Of a stretch of 64,000 nt of DNA, positions 43,400-52,549 are shown piece after piece. The stretch is from Fluctibacter corallii (lineage in GTDB: Bacteria > Pseudomonadota > Gammaproteobacteria > Enterobacterales > Alteromonadaceae). The stretch covers positions 372,259 through 436,258 of the forward strand of contig NZ_JAOWKX010000001.1 of NCBI RefSeq assembly GCF_025751585.1, given 5' to 3'. Below the pieces are notes generated by a model that was given only the letters and a program-made list of their open reading frames with translations, was not told the DNA's origin and searched no databases. Position 1 is the stretch's first letter; the number at the start of each line of letters is the position of its first letter. Both the position numbers and the translations under genes were made by a program.

Positions 43400-44479
43400 T
43401 TACAGTACGCTTTTGCCATTTCTGACAAAGCTGGGTTTTACCACATTTACTGTAACCCACTTTTTACGCATTTCCACCTCTGCGGTGTCAGATTTTGTTG
43501 CGGGCAAACGCGCCATCGCAATGCTGTGTCCGAGAGTGGGAGAAAACGTTCCCGAGGTAATCACACCTTCGCCTTCTGGCACTTTGACTTTCAGGCCTGC
43601 ACGAAGAACACCTTTGTCGGTCATCACTAAGCCCACCAGCTTATCTGTGCCTTTTTCGTTCTGCTTTTCGAGTGCTTCACGCCCAACGAAATCACGCTCG
43701 GCTGGCTCCCATGAAATTGTCCATCCCATGTTTGCTGCCAATGGCGAGGTATTTTCGTCCATGTCTTGGCCATATAGGTTCATGCCCGCTTCTAAACGAA
43801 GCGTGTCACGTGCGCCCAAGCCACATGGCTTCACGCCCGCATCAAGAAGTTGTTGCCACAACTCGGCTGCGCGATCAGCAGGAACCATAATTTCGTAACC
43901 CGCTTCGCCAGTGTAACCGGTCGTTGCAATGAATAAGTCTTCAGCTTGCACGCCAAAGAACGGCTTCATGCCGTCTACCGCTTCGTTTTGCGCGCCAGTA
44001 AATACTGTTGCCGCTTTCGCTTTGGCTTTTGGGCCTTGCACCGCAATCATGGCAAAGTCAGGCTTTTCAGTGATTTCAACATTGAAGCCTTCGGCTTTGC
44101 TACGTAGCCAGTTCATGTCTTTTTCACGCGTAGCCGAATTCACAACCAAACGGTAATTGGTTGCATCAAAGTGGTATACAATCAAGTCATCAACCACACC
44201 ACCCGCTTCGTTAAGCATACCGCTGTACAAGGCTTTGCCTTTTTGTACCAGTTTAGCCACGTCGTTGGCCAACAAATAACGCAAGTAATCTTTGGCCTGC
44301 GCACCTGTTACATCAACAATGGTCATATGGGATACATCAAACATGCCCGCATCCTGACGCACAGCGTGGTGCTCTTCAATTTGCGAACCATAGTTAATCG
44401 GCATATCCCAACCGAAGAAATCAACCATCTTTGCGCCAGCTTCTAGATGCTTAGCATGTAGGGCAGTTTTATTGGTCAT
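43400..44479 (-). CDS. gcvT: Glycine cleavage system T protein (aminomethyltransferase)
   Basis: 359 aa, the usual length. Conserved parts include [53 protein letters not shown] and a C-terminal VEMRKKW. It releases ammonia from the lipoyl-bound aminomethyl group and forms 5,10-methylene-THF. It is first in the gcvTHP operon and diverges from a LysR-type regulator gene across 161 bp that hold a promoter and a LysR-type box. I see no glycine riboswitch in that gap. Confidence 0.97.
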   Translation of the reverse strand: MTNKTALHAKHLEAGAKMVDFFGWDMPINYGSQIEEHHAVRQDAGMFDVSHMTIVDVTGAQAKDYLRYLLANDVAKLVQKGKALYSGMLNEAGGVVDDLIVYHFDATNYRLVVNSATREKDMNWLRSKAEGFNVEITEKPDFAMIAVQGPKAKAKAATVFTGAQNEAVDGMKPFFGVQAEDLFIATTGYTGEAGYEIMVPADRAAELWQQLLDAGVKPCGLGARDTLRLEAGMNLYGQDMDENTSPLAANMGWTISWEPAERDFVGREALEKQNEKGTDKLVGLVMTDKGVLRAGLKVKVPEGEGVITSGTFSPTLGHSIAMARLPATKSDTAEVEMRKKWVTVNVVKPSFVRNGKSVL

Positions 44480-44510
44480 AGGTAAGACTCTTATTCATTT
44501 AATGAAGCAA

Positions 44511-44539
44511 ATTATAGTGATCCCTCGCCCGCTCAAACA
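44511..44539 (-). promoter_or_regulatory. Probable sigma-70 promoter of gcvTHP
   Basis: On the minus strand TATAAT lies at 44516-44511, with TTGTTT about 18 bases upstream. It would start transcription about 25-30 bp before the gcvT ATG. Confidence 0.5.
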
Positions 44540-44558
44540 AATTTAAACTACTAATGCT

Positions 44559-44579
44559 TACATTTACTTTTTAAATGTA
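44559..44579. promoter_or_regulatory. LysR-type box between gcvT and the LysR gene
   Basis: TACATTT, a 7-nt spacer, then AAATGTA: a perfect inverted repeat that fits the T-N11-A rule of LysR regulators. It sits between the LysR start and the gcvT promoter. Confidence 0.5.
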
Positions 44580-44640
44580 TTAGATTGTTCACATTATAAT
44601 AGTTAATGAACTTAATTTTCATCTAACCGCAAACACTGAC

Positions 44641-45501
44641 ATGAAACAGCTTTCACTCGATAACCTACGTACCTTTGTGACCATTATTGACGCAGGTGGT
44701 TTTGCCAAGGCAGGCGAACAGTTGGGCCGCTCTCAGCCGGCAATCAGTTTGCAGGTAAAAAAACTTGAAGAGCAATTAGGTAAACGGCTATTCGAAAAAG
44801 TGGGACAGCGCCAGGTAGCAAACCACGATGGCCAAACGTTATATCAATACGCCCGCGATATGTTAGCCATTAACGACGACATATTCCGGCAATTTGAACA
44901 AACCCACTTAACGGGCCGACTACGGTTAGGCATTCCCAGTGAATTTGCCAATACCCTGTTGCCCGGTGTGATTGGCGAATTTAGCAAGCTCTATCCCGAC
45001 GTGACCCTTGAAGTTACGTCGTCGCTAAGCCGTCATTTACTCAGTGAAAGTTACCGTTCGCAGTTTGATTTAATATTGGCGCTCGTACACCCTGAAGAAG
45101 AAACCCGCGGCGAAGTGGTACTTGAAGACGAACTGGTTTGGGTGGGCGATCGTACTCGCCCACAAACGCAACACATGCTTTCACTGGTGTTGGCGCCTGA
45201 AGGCTGCGTATACCGTAGTCGCGTTATTGAACGCCTGAAACAGCAAACAACCGCATGGCGCATCGCCTATACCAATGCCGATTTGTATGGCCTCATTGCC
45301 GCTATTCGCCAAGGGTTAGGCATCACCGCGCTGGCTCGAAGCAGCCGTCCTTCAGAATTAACCATTATTAAACACCGCCACCTTCCCCATTTGGGCACCA
45401 TTAAAATTTGTTTATTCAATCAAGACACGCAGCATCCGCAAGTTAGTAAAACGCTGTCAGAATTTATTAAAGCACGGCTTGGTCAAGCCGCCACGATGTA
45501 G
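44641..45501 (+). CDS. LysR family transcriptional regulator, divergent from gcvTHP
   Basis: 286 aa. The N-terminal helix-turn-helix is canonical (LSLDNLRTFVTIIDAGGFAKAG then SQPAISLQVKKLEEQLGKRLFE), followed by a substrate-binding domain (GRLRLGIPSEFANTLLP). It is not close to E. coli GcvA by eye; a second LysR gene further right is more GcvA-like. Its divergent position and the shared inverted repeat make control of gcvTHP possible, but this is inference. Confidence 0.9.
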   Translation: MKQLSLDNLRTFVTIIDAGGFAKAGEQLGRSQPAISLQVKKLEEQLGKRLFEKVGQRQVANHDGQTLYQYARDMLAINDDIFRQFEQTHLTGRLRLGIPSEFANTLLPGVIGEFSKLYPDVTLEVTSSLSRHLLSESYRSQFDLILALVHPEEETRGEVVLEDELVWVGDRTRPQTQHMLSLVLAPEGCVYRSRVIERLKQQTTAWRIAYTNADLYGLIAAIRQGLGITALARSSRPSELTIIKHRHLPHLGTIKICLFNQDTQHPQVSKTLSEFIKARLGQAATM

Positions 45502-45540
45502 TAGTGTTAACGGCTGCCTATAAAAAACACGGATGACACA

Positions 45541-46062
45541 ATGACAACACACGGCGCAATGCCCACATTTGAAACGGATACGTTTATTCTACGTCCACTC
45601 ACACTTGATGATGCCGCCGCGCTAAACGCGGTAAATCAAAACCCGTTGGTAATGAAATACATCAAAGAGCCAGAATCAACGGTAGAAGAAACACGAGAGT
45701 ATTTGCGTAACGGCCCTCTCGCCGATTACGAAACCTACGGATACGGGCGTCACGCTTGTATCGATAAAGCATCAGGCAAGTTAATAGGTTTTAGTGGCAT
45801 TAAGTATCTACCAGAATTTGGTCATGCCGATGTCGGCTATCGTTTTTTGCCTGAATATTGGGGGAAAGGATTGGCAACCCAAACCGCCTCTATTACCCTA
45901 CAATACGGCCTCGAACAATGCGGATTGACCAATATGTTGGGGATAGCTATTCCAGAAAACCACGCATCTATTCGTGTACTGGAAAAACTCGGCATGCGAT
46001 TTCGTCAATACGTAGATTACTTCGACACCAAATGCAGTTTATTGAGTTTACAGCCGCTGTAG
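45541..46062 (+). CDS. GNAT family N-acetyltransferase (RimJ/RimL-like)
   Basis: 173 aa. The RimJ/RimL-type layout is clear: FETDTFILRPLTLDDAAAL, then VGYRFLPEYWGKGLATQTA (acetyl-CoA motif), GLTNMLGIAIPENHASIRVL and EKLGMRF. Such enzymes acetylate small molecules or protein N-termini; the substrate is unknown. It follows the LysR gene by 39 bp and may be co-transcribed with it. Confidence 0.88.
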   Translation: MTTHGAMPTFETDTFILRPLTLDDAAALNAVNQNPLVMKYIKEPESTVEETREYLRNGPLADYETYGYGRHACIDKASGKLIGFSGIKYLPEFGHADVGYRFLPEYWGKGLATQTASITLQYGLEQCGLTNMLGIAIPENHASIRVLEKLGMRFRQYVDYFDTKCSLLSLQPL

Positions 46063-46100
46063 TATTTTTTAATCTCTTTTGCCATGCGCCAGCATGCTTG

Positions 46101-47027
46101 TTAAAGCTCACATAACCTCGCCTGGTCAGAGAGGTTCTGGCGCAGCATTTCGCCTTTCATCCATTGAGTGAATGCTTCGATACGTTTGGTACGGGGAGAG
46201 GTGTCGTCATACACCAGTGAATAACTTACACCGGGGCAAAGCGCCACGTCAAACAAGCGAACCAATGCCCCTCGCCTTTCCAACTCAGAAGCAATGCTAT
46301 TGGCCGCCAAGCAAATGCCCTGCCCGCCCAATACCGCATTGATACTCATTTCCCATGTGGTAATTTCAACAGTGTCTTTGTTAATTCCTTGGGTATTAAC
46401 GCCTGCGCGATTTAACCAAGCCGTCCAACAATAGGGCGTTGGTTCTGGTGGCTGAACCAGCCAACATGACAAAACATCTTCTGGCTGATTAATTGCCACT
46501 TTATTAAGAAGTTCAGGTGAGCAAAAGGCGAACACAGGATCAGAGTATAAGTGCTCGCAATGTAACTTAGTTGTTGCCTGAAAATCCTGACGAATTGCGA
46601 CATCAATATCGGAATGCAATAAATCTTCGTACTGGGTAGAGGAAACAATACGAATAGCGATATCAGGGCGCAACTGTGAAAACTGCCATAGTCGCGGCAC
46701 CAACCAATAGGAAGAAAAAGACGGCGGCGCAGTGACCGTGAGTACACCCGCTTCTTCTTCTTCACTCACCAAATTTAAGCCACGAGATATGGTTTCAATT
46801 CCGTCGGTCACATGCTCGGCCAACACTCGCCCTGCGCGCGTAAGCTGCATACCCCGCCCCACGCGCTCAAAGAGTTTAACCCCCAATTGAGATTCCAGAT
46901 TGCGCATTTGCTGGCTAATGGCAGCTTGTGTCACCGAGAGTTCTGACGCTGCTTTGCTATAGCTCTGATGCCGTGCTGACGCTTCAAATGCACGCAGAAA
47001 GGGAAGGAATCGCAAACGATTATTCAT
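46101..47027 (-). CDS. GcvA-like LysR family transcriptional regulator
   Basis: 308 aa. The start RLRFLPFLRAFEASARHQSYSKAASEL, then SVTQAAISQQMRNLE and LFERVGRGMQLT, is typical of the GcvA/AmpR subgroup of LysR proteins, as is the effector domain opening LTVTAPPSFSSYWLVPRL. The ligand is unknown. It diverges from a small membrane-protein gene, and a LysR-type inverted repeat lies between them. Confidence 0.88.
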   Translation of the reverse strand: MNNRLRFLPFLRAFEASARHQSYSKAASELSVTQAAISQQMRNLESQLGVKLFERVGRGMQLTRAGRVLAEHVTDGIETISRGLNLVSEEEEAGVLTVTAPPSFSSYWLVPRLWQFSQLRPDIAIRIVSSTQYEDLLHSDIDVAIRQDFQATTKLHCEHLYSDPVFAFCSPELLNKVAINQPEDVLSCWLVQPPEPTPYCWTAWLNRAGVNTQGINKDTVEITTWEMSINAVLGGQGICLAANSIASELERRGALVRLFDVALCPGVSYSLVYDDTSPRTKRIEAFTQWMKGEMLRQNLSDQARLCEL

Positions 47028-47065
47028 AAGTTAATCTTATATTACTGGTTAAAAAGGATTGTTCG

Positions 47066-47092
47066 TATTGTGATCATATCTACACCACAATA
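47066..47092. promoter_or_regulatory. LysR-type inverted repeat
   Basis: TATTGTG and CACAATA are perfect 7-bp arms separated by 13 bases, located between the GcvA-like regulator gene and the divergent small membrane-protein gene. The centre-to-centre layout fits a LysR recognition site for both genes. Confidence 0.5.
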
Positions 47093-47122
47093 TCAACTCA
47101 AAACAAAGACAAGGAGGCAATC

Positions 47123-47272
47123 ATGGACATACTAAAAAGCAAATATAATAATGGATTTAAAGAAGAGAAATCTCTATTCCTTTCAATTAACCTTGTGCTT
47201 TTTATAGCCGTATTCTGGTTAGTCAAACAGTGGGACAGCGTAGATACAGAATCGCTATCTACGTATAAGTAA
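47123..47272 (+). CDS. 49-residue single-TM protein divergent from the GcvA-like regulator
   Basis: ATG 47123 has a perfect ribosome-binding site (AAGGAGG) five bases upstream. The peptide is a charged N-terminus (MDILKSKYNNGFKEEKS), one hydrophobic helix (LFLSINLVLFIAVFWLV) and a short polar tail ending STYK. It is probably an inner-membrane small protein. No family is recognised. The divergent LysR gene with an operator-like repeat suggests that it is the regulator's main target. Confidence 0.65.
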   Translation: MDILKSKYNNGFKEEKSLFLSINLVLFIAVFWLVKQWDSVDTESLSTYK

Positions 47273-47375
47273 AATTTGTCGTGCTAAGGTAAACATGAAT
47301 AAATCGCTATCGTCTTGTCATTCCTGTGCTAGTGTTAATTCACGCCCCTGAGTAAACTTGATGTGGAGACAGCAG

Positions 47376-48278
47376 ATGCGATTATTCGTCTGTGGCCTAT
47401 TCGCGTTAGCTTTCTTTAGCGTGTCGGCTGATAGCCGAACCATCGTTAAGTTTGTAGATAAAACCGAAGCGGTAGATCCTCAAAAAGACTATTACATTGA
47501 AGTTCTGCGATTAGCATTGGAAAAAAGCCGTGACAGCCATGGCGACTATGTATTGCAGCCTGTTGCGGTGCCCATGCTGCAAAATCGACAACTGCAAAGC
47601 CTGCATTTGGGTATGATCGATGTTGTGTGGACCATGACCTCACAAGATCGTGAAGACCGGTTTACTGCCGTGAAAATCCCTTTGCTTCGCGGGCTAATGG
47701 GATACCGCGTTTCAATGATACTCAAAGAGTCTCAACCGATTTTCGATAAAATCACCACCACTGAGGGGTTTAAACGGCGGCTGGCACTCCAAGGGCACGA
47801 TTGGCCCGACATGGAAATTTTAACCCATAACGGCTATCGGGTAAGGGGGTCATCGACCCATGAAAACTTCTTTGCCATGTTACTTCGACCAGATATTCAG
47901 CATATTCCTCGCAATATCTTAGAAGGATATTATGAGTGCGAAAACCTTAATCGCAACGTTTTTTCCTTAGAAGCAAAGCACTTGCTCGTCTATCCCACCG
48001 CCATTTACTTTTTCACCTCACCACGTTCACCCGAATTAGCGGAACGGTTGTACGTCGGACTTAAAAACGCCCAACGCGATGGCAGTTTTGATGCGCTATT
48101 TTTGAATTACCCTATGCACAAACCTGTTTTTGACAGTGATCCAATCAAAGGACGTTTGGTGCACTGCTTAGAAAATCCATTATTACCTGAAGATTTTCCC
48201 ATTGATGACAGGCAACTATGGATGGATGCCGTTGATAAACGCTACGCTGTGTGTGATTTTCATAAAAAACGGCAGTAA
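47376..48278 (+). CDS. Periplasmic solute-binding-like protein
   Basis: 300 aa with a signal peptide (MRLFVCGLFALAFFSVSADS). The mature part looks like a type II periplasmic binding domain of the SBP_bac_3-like group: YYIEVLRLALEKS, QSLHLGMIDVVWTMTSQDRE, HLLVYPTAIYFFTSP and RLYVGLKNAQRDGSFDALF. No transporter genes are adjacent, so it may be a sensor or orphan. ATG 47376 with GGAG seven bases upstream is preferred over ATG 47361. Confidence 0.7.
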   Translation: MRLFVCGLFALAFFSVSADSRTIVKFVDKTEAVDPQKDYYIEVLRLALEKSRDSHGDYVLQPVAVPMLQNRQLQSLHLGMIDVVWTMTSQDREDRFTAVKIPLLRGLMGYRVSMILKESQPIFDKITTTEGFKRRLALQGHDWPDMEILTHNGYRVRGSSTHENFFAMLLRPDIQHIPRNILEGYYECENLNRNVFSLEAKHLLVYPTAIYFFTSPRSPELAERLYVGLKNAQRDGSFDALFLNYPMHKPVFDSDPIKGRLVHCLENPLLPEDFPIDDRQLWMDAVDKRYAVCDFHKKRQ

Positions 48279-48300
48279 CAGTTGTAACGTTGTCAGCATG

Positions 48301-48336
48301 AAAAACGTCCCGATAGGCACTTACACATCGGGACGT
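48301..48336 (-). terminator. Intrinsic terminator of the TonB receptor gene
   Basis: ACGTCCCGAT (48305-48314) pairs perfectly with ATCGGGACGT (48327-48336) around a 12-nt loop. On the minus strand it is followed by TTTT, so it terminates the leftward receptor transcript; it may also stop the convergent gene. Confidence 0.85.
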
Positions 48337-48379
48337 ACCACTAGCCAGTTTTTGACCGTCGAATTAACACCTACTCACA

Positions 48380-50758
48380 TTAATAGAACTCATAACTTAC
48401 GCTAAATGTGGCAGTTCTTGGCATAATGAAACGCCCATTGGGTGCAGTAGGGTTACGTGGATCACCCTCGGTTAACCCTTCTTCATCCGTCACGTTTTGC
48501 ATGGCCACTTCAAACTTTAAGCCCTGATCAGACATTAGCGTTAATCCCAAATCAATTTGCTCATACCCTTCAAGAATTTGGTTAGGGTTGTTGTCGTTAG
48601 ATGCAAAGCGATCATCAACCGCAATGAGGGTTCCGTACAGATTCGCAGTAAAGCCTTGCAGATCAAATTCATAGCTCGGTGTCGCGCGAAGCTGCCACCC
48701 AGGTTGACGCTCTAACTCATTTCCTTCGTTGTTTGCACTTTTGGTGATTTCAGTGTCTTGAAGCGTGGCATTTACGCTAATAGAAAAACCGCTATCGTGA
48801 TAATAAGCGGCATCTAGCTCAATACCATACGCTTCAGAGGTGAAGGTTTCAGCAGGCGCACCCGGACGGCGCACGAAAATATCGCCCTCGACTTCATTGA
48901 AAAAGCCTGTCGCATAGAAGCTCAGGTTTTTCTCTGCCAACTTATAACCGATTTCGTATTGAGTGATGTCGCGCATAAGATCTTCGCCATCTAAATATGC
49001 GCCATAGTTATCGCGAAAATCATCAAAATAAGGCATCTTGCTGCCCTCACTCGCTCTAAAGAACACCCCAGTGTTAGATGCAAGTTGATAATTGACGCCC
49101 GCAGTCCATCCTGTTGCACTTTCATCATATTGCACAGCCTTGGTGATCACACCATCTAGTCCCTCATCAACGGTGTATTCAATTTCGTGATTTTCACGAC
49201 GAAGGCCAATATCTGCCGACAATGCCTCGGTAAAGCGATATTCAAATGCACCATACACGGCGGTAGTTTGCCCATCACCAACACTGTTGATATCGTAATC
49301 CCACGTACAGGTGTCTTCATTATCATTACAGTCGATGCCGGTGAGGTTTTCACCGCCTGGCGCAATTACGTGATACGCCTGATTCCCCAGTGCCCACCAA
49401 TCTTTGGCAGAAAAGTCTGAGCTATATAGACCTACGGTGAATTGATAGGCCTCTGCATCTTTTGTCACAGCTAAGTCGTTAGTGAAAGCTTCAATGTCTT
49501 TTAACACAACCCAGCGACCAATTTGCTGAACCAAGGTGTCGCCTTCATACACATTGCCCGTGGTTGCACCTACTGCGCTTGCACCATTGTCAGCAACCGA
49601 GCTTAGTTGTACAGGGCTCCCTTCAGGCACTAAGCCATACGTGTCAGCTTTACCACTTGTGTAGGCAAAACGGTCAACAAACGTCCAACCGTTACCCAAT
49701 TCAAGGTTGATTGAACCGCCAGAAATTGAGCCGTCCCACCCTCGGCCATTGCCAAAATCGAACGCTTGCTTCGTACCATCAGGCCCGTATGCAATGGTCG
49801 CCTGACGATTTAGCGTGCCGATTTGCGTATATTCATTGTCAACGCCTTCTACTAACGGCGTGGGTAAATACCACGTACCGTGATCATCTGTGATGCGAGT
49901 GAAAAGGTTAATTTTCCCGTTATCCAGCTCTTTGGTGATGTTAACCGTAAACTGATGCCCTTTTTCAGAGTTAAAACCCGCATCTCGAATGCCGCTGCTT
50001 TGCTGAACGTAGCCACCCATCATAAAGTAAAGGTCGTCAGAGATGGCACCGCTTACTACACCATCAATACGCTGTAGGTCATAGCTAGATGTCGTGTACT
50101 TTACTAACCCTTCCGTCGTATCGCCGCCTTCTTTAAGAATAAAGTTGGTTGTTAGGCCGGGTTGACCATTCGACACCACGGAATTCGGGCCACCACGGAG
50201 TCCATCCATGAAGGAAATGGTTTCATCAAAACGAAACAGGGTCGAGTTTTCTAAAAAAGACAGTGTGGGAGGCTGGAAAACCGGTACACCTTGGAGTTGC
50301 ACGGTTAAAAACGGCGCGTCGCCTGTACTGGGAAACCCTCGCACATAAACATTCGCACCAGAGACACCGCCTGAACTCTCGGCCCACACGCCAGGCACGG
50401 CTTTAAAAATATCAGCCGTGCTCTTGGGTGCCAGCTTTTTGATGTTGTCAGCATTCAACGAGGTAATCGCAAAACTCGTATCTACCTTTCGCATCGATTT
50501 ACCGCTGGCGGTTCCTGTTACGATAATTTGCTCAACCATATTTTCCTGCTGCGTAGCTTCAGACGACGTCTCGGATGAAATCTCGGATGAAATCTCGGAT
50601 GTCGCTTGTGCATAAGCAACACCAGACATCCCACTGGCAAGTCCTAATGACACTGCAAGAGATAAAGCACGTACAGAAAAACGTGTGTGTGTTTGGGTGT
50701 ATAACGTAGATTGAGTTGTTAACTTCGTAGCAAGTTGTGATGAAAGCCTTGTGTTCAT
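48380..50758 (-). CDS. TonB-dependent outer-membrane receptor, trehalose regulon
   Basis: About 792 aa. A signal peptide (ending AYAQA) is followed by a Ser/Glu-rich linker, the plug domain (VEQIIVTGTASGKSMRKVD, PGVWAESSGG, VYVRGFPSTGDAPFLTVQL) and a 22-strand-type barrel ending in an aromatic residue (TATFSVSYEFY). It should import a saccharide through the outer membrane with TonB energy. ATG 50758 starts the signal peptide; the open frame reaches 50944 but the extension has no role. The promoter holds the operator 50812-50825, and the divergent gene is trehalase, so trehalose or a related glucoside is the likely substrate (inference). Confidence 0.9.
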   Translation of the reverse strand: MNTRLSSQLATKLTTQSTLYTQTHTRFSVRALSLAVSLGLASGMSGVAYAQATSEISSEISSETSSEATQQENMVEQIIVTGTASGKSMRKVDTSFAITSLNADNIKKLAPKSTADIFKAVPGVWAESSGGVSGANVYVRGFPSTGDAPFLTVQLQGVPVFQPPTLSFLENSTLFRFDETISFMDGLRGGPNSVVSNGQPGLTTNFILKEGGDTTEGLVKYTTSSYDLQRIDGVVSGAISDDLYFMMGGYVQQSSGIRDAGFNSEKGHQFTVNITKELDNGKINLFTRITDDHGTWYLPTPLVEGVDNEYTQIGTLNRQATIAYGPDGTKQAFDFGNGRGWDGSISGGSINLELGNGWTFVDRFAYTSGKADTYGLVPEGSPVQLSSVADNGASAVGATTGNVYEGDTLVQQIGRWVVLKDIEAFTNDLAVTKDAEAYQFTVGLYSSDFSAKDWWALGNQAYHVIAPGGENLTGIDCNDNEDTCTWDYDINSVGDGQTTAVYGAFEYRFTEALSADIGLRRENHEIEYTVDEGLDGVITKAVQYDESATGWTAGVNYQLASNTGVFFRASEGSKMPYFDDFRDNYGAYLDGEDLMRDITQYEIGYKLAEKNLSFYATGFFNEVEGDIFVRRPGAPAETFTSEAYGIELDAAYYHDSGFSISVNATLQDTEITKSANNEGNELERQPGWQLRATPSYEFDLQGFTANLYGTLIAVDDRFASNDNNPNQILEGYEQIDLGLTLMSDQGLKFEVAMQNVTDEEGLTEGDPRNPTAPNGRFIMPRTATFSVSYEFY

Positions 50759-50811
50759 AACCTGTGCCTCTGGTTTCGAATTGTTAATTTTTTGTTTACT
50801 ATATGAACGAA

Positions 50812-50825
50812 TGCAATCGATTGCA
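50812..50825. promoter_or_regulatory. LacI-type operator, TonB receptor/trehalase promoter
   Basis: TGCAATCGATTGCA is a perfect 14-bp palindrome with the central CG typical of LacI-family operators. It lies 54 bp upstream of the receptor start and between receptor and trehalase. A matching palindrome precedes the MFS gene (53702-53717). Confidence 0.8.
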
Positions 50826-50938
50826 ATATTTTTTTTAACAGGTAAACTCAATATGACTAAATGAACAGTGTCGCATTCCTCACATGAGAGGCACTTGAGT
50901 TTGGTGCGTATTAGGGTATCTATGAGGAATACACATTC

Positions 50939-52486
50939 ATGCACGCTTCACATATAGCGAGTTCTGACATACACGCCTTTTTAACTAGCGAATTATTTGC
51001 AGATATTCAAATGGCGGAACTATTCAGCGACAGCAAATTATTTGCCGACGCCACACTTAAAGCACCATTTAGCGATATTAACAGCGCGTATCAGGCAGAA
51101 AAACTCAGTGAAACATTCGACTTAGCACAATTTATTCTTCGCTTTTTTACCCTGCCTGCGCCGTTGATTGATGCCCTGAACACAGATTATGATGCGCCAC
51201 CCCACCTCTTGTCCCATATTCAAACGATGTGGCAGCAGCTTCGAAGATCGCCAGATAAGAACGAGGCTAATAGCTTGCTTCCCTTACCCAACGCGTATTT
51301 GGTTCCAGGTGGTCGGTTTCGTGAAATTTATTACTGGGACAGCTACTTTTCGGCACTAGGACTAGCACAAGATGGTCATGAATCCCTTGTATTATCTATG
51401 ACCAAGAACTTTCTCCACCTGCAAAATAGTCAACTGTGCATCCCAAACGGCAATCGATTGTATTATGTGAGCCGTTCTCAGCCGCCGGTGCTGGCTTTGA
51501 TGGTTTCTTTGATATGTGAGAACAAATGGACCAACGATGATCATACATTTTTAGAACAAGCACTTCCGATGCTCGAAAAAGAGCATGCCTTTTGGATGCG
51601 CGGCGAAAGTACCCTAAAATCTGGAGCAGCTACCAGTGAAAAGCGTGTAGTAAAAATGCCTGATGGCAGCATACTAAATCGCTATTGGGACGAGCTAGCA
51701 ACCCCAAGGCCTGAATCTTATGAGGAAGACATCGCACTCGCTGCGGGTAAAACGCCTGCTGATGCCGCAGCGTTTTACCGCCACATTCGTGCGGCTTGTG
51801 AATCTGGTTGGGACTTTAGCACCCGCTGGTTGACGTCGCCTGATGCGCTTGATTCAATCAACACCACAAACATCGTGCCGATAGATTTAAACTGCTTATT
51901 GTGGAATCTGGAAAACACGTTACATAAGCTGTATACGGGCAAAGATAGCATTAAGGCAAATCACTTCAAAACCCGCGCCGACAACAGAGCAGATGCAATC
52001 AATCGGTTCTGCTGGAATAGTCAAAGCGCCTTTTACTTTGATTACAATATTCAAACCCATACGCAATCAACGGTTGCCTCCCTCGCGGCCACCTTACCCC
52101 TGTTTTTTAAACTGGCTAGCCGCGCACAAGCCAAGTCAGTATTAGCCACACTCAAGCGCGATTTTTTAGAAACCGGAGGATTAGTCACCACCACCCAGCT
52201 CAGTCATCAACAATGGGATAGCCCCAATGGTTGGGCTCCCCTTCAATGGTTTGCCGTTATTGGGGCAGAGCAATACGATGATCGCAGTTTCGCCAAAGAA
52301 GTCATGTCTCGTTGGGTGCACACAGTAGATGCATTTTTTCAGCAACATCACACCATCATGGAAAAATACAATGTCGTCACGCCTGATATTGCAGCCAGTG
52401 GCGGTGAATACGAGGTGCAATCAGGTTTTGGCTGGACGAATGGAGTCACTCGCATGTTTATCGCCAAGCTTCAAGACTACGAATAA
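50939..52486 (+). CDS. treF: Cytoplasmic trehalase (GH37)
   Basis: 515 aa, no signal peptide. Both GH37 signatures are present: PGGRFREIYYWDSY (residues 123-136) and QQWDSPNGWAP near 420, plus RAACESGWDFSTRW. It splits trehalose into two glucose molecules inside the cell. The start ATG has GAGGA ten bases upstream. It shares the operator-bearing promoter with the TonB receptor and is followed by the LacI regulator gene, so it belongs to a trehalose catabolic regulon. The symbol follows the cytoplasmic E. coli enzyme; exact orthology is not proven. Confidence 0.92.
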   Translation: MHASHIASSDIHAFLTSELFADIQMAELFSDSKLFADATLKAPFSDINSAYQAEKLSETFDLAQFILRFFTLPAPLIDALNTDYDAPPHLLSHIQTMWQQLRRSPDKNEANSLLPLPNAYLVPGGRFREIYYWDSYFSALGLAQDGHESLVLSMTKNFLHLQNSQLCIPNGNRLYYVSRSQPPVLALMVSLICENKWTNDDHTFLEQALPMLEKEHAFWMRGESTLKSGAATSEKRVVKMPDGSILNRYWDELATPRPESYEEDIALAAGKTPADAAAFYRHIRAACESGWDFSTRWLTSPDALDSINTTNIVPIDLNCLLWNLENTLHKLYTGKDSIKANHFKTRADNRADAINRFCWNSQSAFYFDYNIQTHTQSTVASLAATLPLFFKLASRAQAKSVLATLKRDFLETGGLVTTTQLSHQQWDSPNGWAPLQWFAVIGAEQYDDRSFAKEVMSRWVHTVDAFFQQHHTIMEKYNVVTPDIAASGGEYEVQSGFGWTNGVTRMFIAKLQDYE

Positions 52487-52549
52487 GTCTGCACCGCAGA
52501 CCGATTCCGTGATATAACTTCTGATCTAATAAGAAGTACAATAGTTGTA

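Noticed and set aside
44480-44640. Glycine riboswitch before gcvT
   Set aside because: The gap is short and lacks the conserved riboswitch core; a promoter and a LysR-type repeat explain it better.
50759-50944. 62-residue N-terminal extension of the TonB receptor
   Set aside because: It would overlap the operator and promoter and place the signal peptide internally.
52487-52501. GTCTGC-ACC-GCAGAC hairpin as terminator after trehalase
   Set aside because: It has a 6-bp stem and no T tract, and the LacI gene follows closely; read-through into LacI seems likely.
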